A stretch of 45,943 bases of DNA. Origin: Planctomycetota bacterium (GTDB taxonomy: Bacteria > Planctomycetota > UBA1135 > UBA2386). The notes beneath the pieces are model-generated. The model saw only the letters and a program-made list of their open reading frames with translations. It was not told where the DNA came from and did no database searches. The stretch is taken from assembly GCA_020848735.1 (NCBI GenBank), contig JADLHO010000166.1:1-45943 (forward strand), in the 5' to 3' direction. The position numbers and the translations under genes are program-made. This document shows positions 27,252 to 35,859 of the stretch, piece after piece (the first letter of the stretch is position 1; every line of letters begins with the position of its first letter).

Positions 27252-29042
27252 TCACTGGATGCTCTCGAAGGAGAGGCGGCCCGGCTCGAGGCGGATCGCC
27301 GCAGCCGAGCTCATCTGGTCGTAGCGCGAGGCGAGCTTGAAGTAGGCGGTGATGGACTCGCGCATGAGCTCGAGGAACTCCGCCGCGAACTCGTCCTCGG
27401 CGTGGTCGTCCAGGTCGGCGAGAGCGAGGTCCATGAGCTGATTCATCGTCGAGCTGGGCACCGCGATGTCGCTGATGCTGAGGTCGCGCCAGCCCGACTG
27501 GAGCAGGGCGAGTCGCTTCTGGATGCGCTCGCTGTGCGACACCGGTGCCTGGCCTTCGGCGCGCGCGATGCTCTGGTCGACGATCTTGCGCACGTTCTCC
27601 GCACCGGCCTCGCCGAGCCCCAGCGCGATCCCCTCGGGCACGAACGCGTAGTGGAGCTGCACGACGACCACGTTCATCGAGCGCAGTTTCGTGTTGCGGT
27701 ACTCGACCGTCTTGCGCGCCGCGTGCAGACCGCGCGAACGCAGGATGCCATCGAGGACCTTCTCGAAGGCCGGCGGGTCGCGCAGGCCGAGCACGAACGA
27801 GTAGAGGCCCTTGACCTCTTCCATGTCCTCGAGCGACGCACCCGGCGCGAGACCCTCGAAGTTCGCGAACGTGTCGGTGAGCATGATCAGCTGCCCGTCG
27901 AACGCATCGAGGAGGTCCTTCTGCAGATCGATGCCGAACTCCTGCTGGAGGCTCTCGGCGAGCATGCCACGCAGGCCGGGCTGGGCGAGCTCGGCCACGT
28001 CGCAGATGAGGTCGTAGAGCCCCGCGGCGTCGATGCGGATGGAGGTCCAGATCGGATGCAGCGCGGGCACGAGCGCGAGCAGCGGTGTCGACTTCTCCTG
28101 CGGCTGCAGGATGTCGAGGAGGTTCGGGACGCTGGCGTCGGTGAGGATGTGCCCGACGCTGCGGAGGTGTTCGCCGAAGGGCGCGGTTCCGGCCTCGAAC
28201 TCCGTCAGCGCGAGGCGCTCGAAGATCGCCCGGAGGATCGCCGAGGGCGGCATCGAGGGGTCGCCGAATCCCGGATTGCCGTCTTCCTCCGCGAGCGCGG
28301 CCATGTCGGCGAAGAAGCGGAGCAACTCGCCGTCGCCGCGCCCCCAGATCATCGACTCGGCGCTCGCCGCCGGCAGGGTGACGCCGAGCCCTTCGTGGTC
28401 GTCGAAGATCCGCGCCAGGGCCGTGCCGAGCCCGCTGCCCGCGAACATCACGAGATGTCCGTCGACGACGCGCGGCACGGTGGCGCCGTCGCCGTTCTCG
28501 TCGATCGCCGCCTGGAAGCCCGGCCCGAACTCGAGGGCCTGCGTGCCGGCGTCGCTCTCGTCGACCGCGCGCTGCAGGTCGGCGGCGAGGGCCTCGAGGT
28601 CGATCGACTCGTGCGGCTCGACGACGAAGCTGATCAGGAAGCGCGGCGCCTTGGCCTCGACCGAGGCGGCGAGATCGACATGCGCACCGATCGCCATGCG
28701 CCCGCCGTAGACGGCGAGGCGGTCGAAGAGCGAGCCGACATCGAGCGGCACCGACTCCCGCTCCGCGAGCTTCACGAGCATCTCGCGGACACGGCCCGGG
28801 ATCGCGCGGATGGGCGCGGCGTCGGGATCCGCGAAGAGACGGCCGAAGTTGGTCGCCGCGAGGCGCTCGGCGATGCGCGCCGGTCCGTCGCAGACCACCG
28901 TGAACTGCGCGTCCTTCGGGAGGAAGCGCGCGAGGTCCTGCGCCGCGACGCCGCCCTGCAGCGACGCCAGCGAGGCCAGCGACGACAGGGCGAGCAGCAC
29001 GGCCGGGAGATGCCCGGGGGCACGGGATGGGAGTCGGGTCAT
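27252..29042 (-). CDS. Secreted protein of unknown function (paralogue of 19130-20848)
   Basis: A 596-residue protein with a signal peptide (MTRLPSRAPGHLPAVLLALS, core LASLASLQGGVAAQD, AxA cleavage). The mature start DLARFLPKDAQFTVVCDGPARIAERLAATNFGRLFADP is typical of planctomycete secreted proteins of the DUF3352-like kind, a comparison made by eye. It is clearly related to the 20848 protein (same VxxxGPxxIxxxFxxTNxGxLxxD opening). The C-terminal half is rich in Leu/Asp/Glu helices (EFGIDLQKDLLDAFDGQLIM). It follows the FG-GAP gene by 59 bp and probably shares its transcript. Function unknown. Confidence 0.78.
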   Translation of the reverse strand: MTRLPSRAPGHLPAVLLALSSLASLASLQGGVAAQDLARFLPKDAQFTVVCDGPARIAERLAATNFGRLFADPDAAPIRAIPGRVREMLVKLAERESVPLDVGSLFDRLAVYGGRMAIGAHVDLAASVEAKAPRFLISFVVEPHESIDLEALAADLQRAVDESDAGTQALEFGPGFQAAIDENGDGATVPRVVDGHLVMFAGSGLGTALARIFDDHEGLGVTLPAASAESMIWGRGDGELLRFFADMAALAEEDGNPGFGDPSMPPSAILRAIFERLALTEFEAGTAPFGEHLRSVGHILTDASVPNLLDILQPQEKSTPLLALVPALHPIWTSIRIDAAGLYDLICDVAELAQPGLRGMLAESLQQEFGIDLQKDLLDAFDGQLIMLTDTFANFEGLAPGASLEDMEEVKGLYSFVLGLRDPPAFEKVLDGILRSRGLHAARKTVEYRNTKLRSMNVVVVQLHYAFVPEGIALGLGEAGAENVRKIVDQSIARAEGQAPVSHSERIQKRLALLQSGWRDLSISDIAVPSSTMNQLMDLALADLDDHAEDEFAAEFLELMRESITAYFKLASRYDQMSSAAAIRLEPGRLSFESIQ

Positions 29043-29101
29043 TCGGGCCTCGTGGGGGCGAGGATCGGGGGATCGGAAGACGGGACCGGTCGACGCCGCG
29101 C

Positions 29102-31246
29102 TCACGGCGCCTCCTGCCGGTAGACGAGCACGCGGTCGAAGGCGATCACGACGAGGTCGAGCCGGCCGTCGCCATCGACGTCGCCGGCGGCGATCTCGCG
29201 GGGCTCGCGCAGGTCCGAGTCGGCATCGCTCATCTCGAAGACCGGGAACGCGAGCGCGCGCGCGAAGTCCGGCGCGGCGTGGAGCTGCACGCCGTGGAGA
29301 TCCGCATCGAGCACCGCGAGATCGCCGCGGCCATCCGCGTCGAGGTCGGCGCTCGTCCCGGAGTAGTAGACCGACTCGTCGGTCGGCGGATCCTGCGAGG
29401 CGAGCTCCTTCGCGCGGAACGCGTCGCCGCGGCGCACGCGCACGACGCCGGTCTTGCCGAGCACGAGCACGTCCTCGCCCAGCGCCAGCACGTGGGTCGG
29501 CGAGACCGGCGGCAGCTCGATCGAGCGCGCGCTGCCATCGACCGACACGAAGTGCAGGCGGTTCGTCTTGCGCTCGATGGCCGCGAGCGTGCCGGTCTCG
29601 AGCTGGAGGCCGAGGTCGAAGGCATCCGCCGCGGGCGGCACGTTGCGCTGCTGCAGGATGTCCGGCTGGCCGTTCGCCTCGAACCGGAAGCTGCGCGCGA
29701 AGCGCTCGCGGAACACGAGCAGGGCTTCGCCGGCGTTCTCGCGCACGATCGCGGCGAACGCGCCGTCCTCGATGCGCTGCGCGAAGCTCGCGCCCTCGTC
29801 GGCCTTCGGGTCGACGTCGGCGAACTTGCCACCGGCGGTGCCGCGCGCGACGCGCAGGCCTTCGCCCGGGGAGACGTAGGCGACATCGAGACCCGGCGTC
29901 GCATCGAAGTCGCCGAGCAGGAGCCGCAGGGGCTCCCCCGCGAGCCGACCGAGCTTGCACTCGGTGATCGGCTCGCCGAACTCGTCGCCCTTGCGGGCGA
30001 TCGTGACGAGCGTCGCGTTCTTCGAGCGGTCGCGCAGCGCGCAGAAGATGCGGCCGTTCGCCGCCACGCCGACCGTGACGGGCTCGCCGCCGCCGGTGCC
30101 GATCCGCTCGGGGAAGCGATCCATCGGCGCCACTCCGCTCCGCCACGCGAGCGCCTTCTCGTCGGGACTCGCGAGCACGAGGTCGCAGCGGCCGTCGCCG
30201 TCGACGTCACCCGCCGCCAGGCTCGAGATGCCGACGAACGAGGGCACGGTCGCGACGCGGAAGCGCCCGTTCTCGTCGAGCAGGAGCGAGAGCTCGGCGC
30301 GCTCGGGTTGCGCGAGCGCGAGGTCGAGGTCGCCGTCGCCGTCGAAGTCGCCCTGCGCGAACGGGATCGCGCTGCGCTTCGTCGCAGGCACCGCGTCGAT
30401 CTGGATCGCCTCGCCGCCACCGCTGCGCTCGACGCGCAGGAGGACCAGCTTGCGCCGCGGTCCCACGATCGCCGCGAGGGTCGGCCGCTCTTCGATCACG
30501 GGACCGGGGAAGAGCCCCGCGATGCTCTGCATCGGAAAGGCGAGCCAGGGCCCGAAGCCGCCGCGCCCATCGCCGCGCGCAACGCGCAGCGGCAGCTCGT
30601 CGATCGCCGCGCCGAGCACGAGGTCGAGTGCGCCGTCGCCGTCGGCGTCGGTCAGCAGGAAGCCGCTGATCGGCAGCTCGCCGGGATCGACGGCGGCCGT
30701 GACGCGCGGCGTGCCCGCGAGGTCGAAGACGCAACGCACGCCGTCGCGCGTCATGATCGCGAGCTCGTCCTTGCGATCGCCGTCGAGGTCGCCGACGCGC
30801 AGCGCATTGTCGGCCCGCTGCGGCCCGACCTCGATCTCCTGCGAGCGGCCCTCGCCGAGATCGACGATCACGCGCCCGCCGGCGCGGAGCTGCACGAGCG
30901 CGCGCTTCCCGTCGCCGCGCAGATCGGCGAGACCGAGCCCGGCCAAGGCACCCCGCAGATCGACCGCAGTCCGGCTCACGCTGCCGTCGCTCGCGACGCG
31001 CAGGGTCTCGACGTGCGCGCGCGTCGGATCGTGCAGCGTGATCTCGGCCTTGCCGTCCCCATCGAGGTCCAGGACGCGCAGGTACTCGATGCCCTCGGCC
31101 AGCTTGACCACGCTGGGCCCGACGAACCCGAAGCGCGCACGGAGCGCAGGGTCGATCGGCGGCGGTGTGGTCTGGGCACGGACCAGGGTTCCGGGCGCGA
31201 GCAGGGTGAGGGTGACGGCGAGGACGCCGAGGCGCGGTCGACTCAT
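29102..31246 (-). CDS. Secreted FG-GAP/VCBS repeat protein
   Basis: A 714-residue secreted protein (signal MSRPRLGVLAVTLTLLAPGT, cleaved near VRAQTTPPP) with many calcium-loop FG-GAP/VCBS repeats: DLDGDGKAEITL, DLRGDGKRALV, DLDGDRKDELAIM, DADGDGALDLVLG, DFDGDGDLDLAL, DVDGDGRCDLVLA, DFDATPGLDVAYV, DLDADGRGDLAVL and DVDGDGRLDLVVI. Together these could make one or two beta-propellers. It is not close to the tandem pair at 11347/13039. TACCCT ends 11 bases before the start, so the mRNA may be nearly leaderless. It is the first gene of the two-gene operon with 27252-29042 and divergent from the ECF sigma gene. Likely cell-surface or secreted; ligand unknown. Confidence 0.88.
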   Translation of the reverse strand: MSRPRLGVLAVTLTLLAPGTLVRAQTTPPPIDPALRARFGFVGPSVVKLAEGIEYLRVLDLDGDGKAEITLHDPTRAHVETLRVASDGSVSRTAVDLRGALAGLGLADLRGDGKRALVQLRAGGRVIVDLGEGRSQEIEVGPQRADNALRVGDLDGDRKDELAIMTRDGVRCVFDLAGTPRVTAAVDPGELPISGFLLTDADGDGALDLVLGAAIDELPLRVARGDGRGGFGPWLAFPMQSIAGLFPGPVIEERPTLAAIVGPRRKLVLLRVERSGGGEAIQIDAVPATKRSAIPFAQGDFDGDGDLDLALAQPERAELSLLLDENGRFRVATVPSFVGISSLAAGDVDGDGRCDLVLASPDEKALAWRSGVAPMDRFPERIGTGGGEPVTVGVAANGRIFCALRDRSKNATLVTIARKGDEFGEPITECKLGRLAGEPLRLLLGDFDATPGLDVAYVSPGEGLRVARGTAGGKFADVDPKADEGASFAQRIEDGAFAAIVRENAGEALLVFRERFARSFRFEANGQPDILQQRNVPPAADAFDLGLQLETGTLAAIERKTNRLHFVSVDGSARSIELPPVSPTHVLALGEDVLVLGKTGVVRVRRGDAFRAKELASQDPPTDESVYYSGTSADLDADGRGDLAVLDADLHGVQLHAAPDFARALAFPVFEMSDADSDLREPREIAAGDVDGDGRLDLVVIAFDRVLVYRQEAP

Positions 31247-31257
31247 CTGGGCGCGGG

Positions 31258-31263
31258 AGGGTA
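31258..31263 (-). promoter_or_regulatory. Possible -10 element (TACCCT) before the FG-GAP operon
   Basis: Minus-strand CGCTACCCTCCCG puts TACCCT 11 bases before ATG 31246. Same motif class and same short distance as at 20857-20862. Confidence 0.35.
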
Positions 31264-31345
31264 GCGCGCGGGTCGGAAGGCCGTGAGCGCTGCCTCGGCG
31301 AAGTCCCCCCCCGCGGCCGCGCGGGCCGACAATGCGCGGCCGTGA

Positions 31346-31351
31346 TAGCCT
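31346..31351 (+). promoter_or_regulatory. Possible -10 element (TAGCCT) before the ECF sigma gene
   Basis: GTGATAGCCTCCG contains TAGCCT 130 bases before ATG 31482. CCGACA lies upstream, but with only 14 bases between, too short for a usual -35/-10 pair. Weak. Confidence 0.25.
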
Positions 31352-31481
31352 CCGAGGCCTCGTCGGCAGAGGCGCCCCCGGCTCGTCTCGCCGAAAGTCC
31401 GTCTGGCGGGAGGCTCGCCCCGCAATCCGGTTCCTCCGCGCCGGGTCGACCGATCCGCCGCGTCCCCCGCCCCGCTCCACG

Positions 31482-32123
31482 ATGCCCGGCCACGATCGAT
31501 CCATCGACGATGTCTCGCCGCCCGGCGAGCCGCCGCGCGAGGACGCCGGTGCGCCCGAACCGCAGGGTCGCGCCGCGTTCGACGTCGATCTCCTCTACCA
31601 GGAGCACGCCCGCGCCCTCTTCGCCTGGGCGAGCCTCCGCCTCGGCCCCGAGCTGCGGCTCGCGATCGGTCCGGCCGACCTCGCGCAGGAGGTCTGGCTG
31701 CGCGTCACGCGCCTCGCGAGCCGGCGCGACGCAGCGCACGGTTCGCCGCGCGCCTGGCTCTTCGCCGTCGCCAAGCTCGTGCTCTACGAGGTGCAGCGCG
31801 ACGTCCGCCGCCGCCGCGCGGAGCTGCCCGCCGGCGGCAGCACGCAGCGTCTCGACGCCCTGAACGAGATCCCCCCCGAGGTCACGAGCCTCACGCAACG
31901 CCTCGCCCGCGACGACGCCGTCCGCGTCTTCCTCGCCCGCGCCGCCGAGCTCGACGAGACCGACCGCAAGCTGCTCATCCACCTCGGCCTCGAGGCCATG
32001 CCACAGACGGAGGTGGCCGCGCGCCTGGAGATGGGTTACGAGGCGCTCGCCAAGCGCTGGCAGCGCCTGCGCGCCCGCGTGAGGGATTGGCCCATTGCGC
32101 GGGAGATCGCGGAGGACCCGTAG
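31482..32123 (+). CDS. ECF-type RNA polymerase sigma factor
   Basis: A 213-residue sigma-70 family ECF factor. Region 2 lies at about residues 34-90 (DLLYQEHARALFAWASLRLG, PADLAQEVWLRVTRLASR, SPRAWLFAVAKLVLYEVQRD). Region 4 lies at about 148-205 with the helix-turn-helix LDETDRKLLIHLGLEAMPQTEVAARLEMGYEALAKRWQRLRARV. The N-terminal 30 residues are Pro/Glu/Asp rich. Planctomycetes have many such factors coupled to Ser/Thr kinases in place of an anti-sigma factor. Here the kinase gene converges on it, 60 bp between stops. This neighbourhood, not any motif in the sigma itself, suggests control by phosphorylation. Confidence 0.93.
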   Translation: MPGHDRSIDDVSPPGEPPREDAGAPEPQGRAAFDVDLLYQEHARALFAWASLRLGPELRLAIGPADLAQEVWLRVTRLASRRDAAHGSPRAWLFAVAKLVLYEVQRDVRRRRAELPAGGSTQRLDALNEIPPEVTSLTQRLARDDAVRVFLARAAELDETDRKLLIHLGLEAMPQTEVAARLEMGYEALAKRWQRLRARVRDWPIAREIAEDP

Positions 32124-32183
32124 GTCGAAGGGGTCCTGCTCGCGGACGGATCGGGCCGCCGACCCGGCGCAGAGGGCCCGAGC

Positions 32184-35100
32184 TCAGCCCCCCGCCCGCG
32201 ATCCGACCAATCGCGCGTAATAGGCGCGCGCCACGGGCAGCGGATGGACGGGCCAGGCGTGCAACGTGCCGTCCTGGGCGCCCATCACGACCCACTCGCC
32301 GTCGCCGCGGAAGGCGGCGCTGCGGATCGCGCCGTGCGCGCCGCGGACCATCGAGTGGCGTTCCTTCCGGTCGAGATCCCAGAGGCAGGCGGTGCCGTCG
32401 CGGGAGGCGACGAGGAGCAGCGCGCCGTCGGGCGAGAACGCCAGGGCGGAGACGACCGCATTGGGCAGCGCGGCGCGATCCACCTGGTGGACCGCACCGC
32501 TGGTCGGGTCGAACCAGGTCCAATCGCTGACCCCGCTGTGCGAGGCGGCATACCAACGGCCCTGCGGATGGACCGCGATGACCATGGACAGCTCCTGACC
32601 GAGCGCGTGGGTGCGGATGAACTCGGGCCGACCGTCGTCGAGACGCCAGGTCGCGAAGAAGTCGCTGCGATTGCCGGCGACCAGCCGATTGCGCGTGCGG
32701 TCGATCGCGAGGTCCGTCACCTGCCCGAGGACGTCGACGTCGATGCGCGAGCCGGCATCGAAGGAGGCGAAGTCGTGCCGCAGGACACCGCTGCGCAGAT
32801 CGCTGACGAGGACGCGCCGGTCGGCGCCCCCGGTGACGACGATCCCGCGCTCCTCGTCGACGAGCGCGACGAGGCACGCCGCGGCATGGCGCGGCAGCTC
32901 CGCGAGGAGCGAGCCGTCGTGCGCGTCGAAGCTCGCGACCCGACCGTCGTCCGCGATCGTGAGCACGCGACGGTCGTCGTCGAAGAAGCGCGCGTCGTGC
33001 AGCGGCGCACCCGCGTCGCCGAGCACGAGAGGCCCGGGTGCCGCGTTCGTCGAGGGGACGACGGCGTGGATGCGCGCGCGACCGTCGGCACAGGCCGTGA
33101 CGATCCGGTCGCCGCCCTGCGCGAAGCGCGCGCGCGCGAGCGGCGCCGGATGCGGCCACCGCGCGAGCACGACGCCGGATTGCGGGTCCCAGAGCGACGC
33201 GACCCCATCGCGCGCGGCACTGAGCACGGACCGGCCGTCCTGCGCATAGGCGACCGACACGACCGCGCCCTGGTGCAGATGTGCGCGCGGCGCGTGCGGC
33301 AGATGACCGACGCAGGCGACGTGGAGGCCACGCGAGTCGAGGTAGGCGAGCCGATCCCCCGCCCGGTTCCAGACGATGTCCGACGGATAGCGCTGCTCCC
33401 AGAGCACCCGCGCGGTCTCGGTCCAGGTCTGCGTCTCGTACACCCTCAGCGTGCCGTCCTTGAGCACGACGGCGAGCTGCCGGCGGTCCTCGCTCCAGGC
33501 GCCGCGATCGAAGGGCCGTGTCGTCGCGCTGGTCACGCGGAAGGTCCGTCGCCGCGTCGCGAGGTCCCAGACCGTGAGCCCCTCGAAGCCCGCCGTGACG
33601 ATCTGTTCGCCCCCGGGACAGAAGCTGCCCCAATGCACGTCCCGGTATTGCTCGCCCTCGACCTCGATCTCCAGCAGGAGCGCCCGCGTCGCACCGTCGT
33701 AGACGCGCACGACGGGGCCGATGCCCGTGACCAGCACGCGCTCGCCGCGCTCGTCCCAGGCCATCCACGACACGCTCTGACCGAGCAGCCCGACCTCGCC
33801 GAGGCATTGGCCGCTGCGCACGTCCACGACGTGCATGCGCCCCGACGCGAGACCGTCGCCGCGTTTGCGATCGAGCGTCCGCATCACGCAGCGCCAGCCG
33901 TCGGGGCGGAACGCGATCTGCTCGATGAAGCCGTCGACACCCTCGCAGCGCCGCGGCGGCAGCTCGCCGGCGAGGTCGACGAACCAGAGCACGCGGTCGG
34001 AACCGGTGAGTGCCACATGGCGCCCGTCGTCGGACCAGATCGCGTCGGTCCATTGCGAGAGCGCCGGATCCGAGTGGATGCGCAGCTCGGGGAAGGGCAG
34101 GCGCTCGAGCGTGTCGGTGCGGTAGCGACGTGAGATGCCATCGCGGCCGGTGGCGATGAGCTCGCGCCGGTCCCTGCTCCCGCTCACCCGGAACACGCCC
34201 TCGTTGCAGACGCGCACGCGACGCCGGACCTCGCCGCTGGTCGCGTCGACCAGGGCGAGGTCGCCCCCCACGGTCGCGAGCACGAGCAGGGAATCGTCGG
34301 CCGAGAAGAAGCTGCGCTCGACGATCTTGCTGCCGAGCCGGCCGGGTTCGAAGACGAGCGCATCCGGGCTGCGCGCCAGGAGCTCGAGCAGGGGCTGATT
34401 GAGCTTGCGCTCCGGGGCGTCGTCGGCGGCCGCGAGCACGCGGGCCAGCGATTCGATCGGACGGTCCTGCAAGGACAACGCCTCGATCGCCGCCTGCCAG
34501 GCGAGCAGACTGCGCCGCTGCTGGGCGACCTGCACGAGCAGGGTCGAGGTCACGGCGAGCGCGATGGTCAGGGTCGCCGTGGCCACCGCGATCACCGGGT
34601 GACGGCGCAGCCAGCGGTGGAGCCGGAGCGAGACGCCGAGCGGCCGGGCCGCAATGGGGCGATGTTCGCGGAGACGGCGCAGGTCCTCCGCCAGGGCGAG
34701 TGCCGTCGGATAACGCCGCTCGCGGTCCACGTCCAACGCCGCGTCGACGACGAGCGCCAGGTCGCGCGGGATCGCCGCATTGAAGCGGGCGGGGTCGCGG
34801 CGATCGCCGGCCAGCACGCGCCGCAGGATGGCCTCGGTCGAGTCGCCGGAATACGGGCGCTCGAGCGTGAGGCACTCGTAGAGCGTGACCCCGAGCGCAT
34901 ACACGTCGCAACGACGGTCGAGGTCGTGTCGCCCGAGGCACTGCTCGGGCGCCATGTAGGCGACCGAACCGAAGAGCTCGCCGGATCGCGTGATGAGCCG
35001 CGAGTCCTCGCCGTCCTCGGTGCGCGCGAGCCCGAAGTCGAGGAGGACGGGACGGCCGTCGGCATCGACCATCACGTTCTGCGGCTTCACGTCGCGATGC

Positions 35101-35717
35101 ACCACGCCGGCCTCGTGCGCCGCGTGCAGGGCTCGCGCCGCGGCCTCGATGAACACGAGCACGCGCTCGATGCGCGGCGCGCTGTCGGGCAGGGCGGCGA
35201 GCAGCTCGTCGGACGGCGGATCCGGTCGCTCGCGCGCGCGACGCAGCCGCTCGGCGAGGGTCTCGCCGGCGACGTAGCGCATCGCCAGGAACGGTTGTTC
35301 GCCCTCGAGCCGAGCCTCGTAGATGCCGCAGATCCCCGGATGGTCGAGGCGCGCGAGGGCACTCGCCTCGCGCTGCAGGCGCTCGCGCCGGGCCGAGGAG
35401 AGGAACAGCGGCCCGTGCGCGAGGAACTTCAACGCGACGGGCCGATGCAGGCGCGTGTCCTCCGCGAGCCAGACGACGGCCTGGCCACCGCGTCCGAGCT
35501 CGCGCCGCAGCGCATACGGCCCGCACGTCGTGGTGTGCGGCGCGGCGTCCTCGCGCTCGAGCTCCTCGAGTTCGCGCGCGATGCGCGTCTCGAAGCCGGG
35601 GAACAGCGCGAGGTATTCGGCCGTGCTGCGGCGTCGACCGACCGCGCGATCCTCCTGCACGATGGCGAGCAGATCGCAGGCGGCGGCGTCTTCGCGCGGA
35701 TCGGAGAGCGACGTCAT
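32184..35717 (-). CDS. Membrane Ser/Thr protein kinase with WD40-like repeats
   Basis: An 1177-residue receptor-type kinase. Residues about 67-355 are a Hanks-type kinase: glycine loop LGRGGQAVVWLAEDT (74-88), VALKFL with Lys97, catalytic loop VVHRDVKPQNVMVD with Asp209, DFGLA with Asp227, and the APEQ activation segment (256-259). A transmembrane helix lies at about 374-396 (HPVIAVATATLTIALAVTST). The remaining 780 residues carry many WD40-like units (VTAGFEGLTVWDLATRR, VLSAARDGVASLWDPQSG, VTGGADRRVLVSDLRSG, LVASRDGTACLWDLDRK, VMGAQDGTLHAWPVHP), probably extracytoplasmic. ATG 35717 gives an N-terminal segment typical of planctomycete ECF-linked kinases. Convergent with the ECF gene and divergent from the protease gene. 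Likely the regulator of the adjacent sigma factor. Confidence 0.93.
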   Translation of the reverse strand: MTSLSDPREDAAACDLLAIVQEDRAVGRRRSTAEYLALFPGFETRIARELEELEREDAAPHTTTCGPYALRRELGRGGQAVVWLAEDTRLHRPVALKFLAHGPLFLSSARRERLQREASALARLDHPGICGIYEARLEGEQPFLAMRYVAGETLAERLRRARERPDPPSDELLAALPDSAPRIERVLVFIEAAARALHAAHEAGVVHRDVKPQNVMVDADGRPVLLDFGLARTEDGEDSRLITRSGELFGSVAYMAPEQCLGRHDLDRRCDVYALGVTLYECLTLERPYSGDSTEAILRRVLAGDRRDPARFNAAIPRDLALVVDAALDVDRERRYPTALALAEDLRRLREHRPIAARPLGVSLRLHRWLRRHPVIAVATATLTIALAVTSTLLVQVAQQRRSLLAWQAAIEALSLQDRPIESLARVLAAADDAPERKLNQPLLELLARSPDALVFEPGRLGSKIVERSFFSADDSLLVLATVGGDLALVDATSGEVRRRVRVCNEGVFRVSGSRDRRELIATGRDGISRRYRTDTLERLPFPELRIHSDPALSQWTDAIWSDDGRHVALTGSDRVLWFVDLAGELPPRRCEGVDGFIEQIAFRPDGWRCVMRTLDRKRGDGLASGRMHVVDVRSGQCLGEVGLLGQSVSWMAWDERGERVLVTGIGPVVRVYDGATRALLLEIEVEGEQYRDVHWGSFCPGGEQIVTAGFEGLTVWDLATRRRTFRVTSATTRPFDRGAWSEDRRQLAVVLKDGTLRVYETQTWTETARVLWEQRYPSDIVWNRAGDRLAYLDSRGLHVACVGHLPHAPRAHLHQGAVVSVAYAQDGRSVLSAARDGVASLWDPQSGVVLARWPHPAPLARARFAQGGDRIVTACADGRARIHAVVPSTNAAPGPLVLGDAGAPLHDARFFDDDRRVLTIADDGRVASFDAHDGSLLAELPRHAAACLVALVDEERGIVVTGGADRRVLVSDLRSGVLRHDFASFDAGSRIDVDVLGQVTDLAIDRTRNRLVAGNRSDFFATWRLDDGRPEFIRTHALGQELSMVIAVHPQGRWYAASHSGVSDWTWFDPTSGAVHQVDRAALPNAVVSALAFSPDGALLLVASRDGTACLWDLDRKERHSMVRGAHGAIRSAAFRGDGEWVVMGAQDGTLHAWPVHPLPVARAYYARLVGSRAGG

Positions 35718-35859
35718 GACGGGCGGGCTGCGAGCGCCGGCACCGGGAGCGGGGACCGGCGCGGCGGAGGCGACGCCGAAGAATGTCCGCGAGGCGGCCG
35801 GTCTGGACAGGGAGAAGCCGACGGTTCCGCGCCGACTCCGCACGGCCTACGCTCCGGAG

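Noticed and set aside
27021..29123. A 700-codon plus-strand frame over the secreted protein gene
   Set aside because: His/Arg/Glu-rich antisense shadow without signal peptide or domains.
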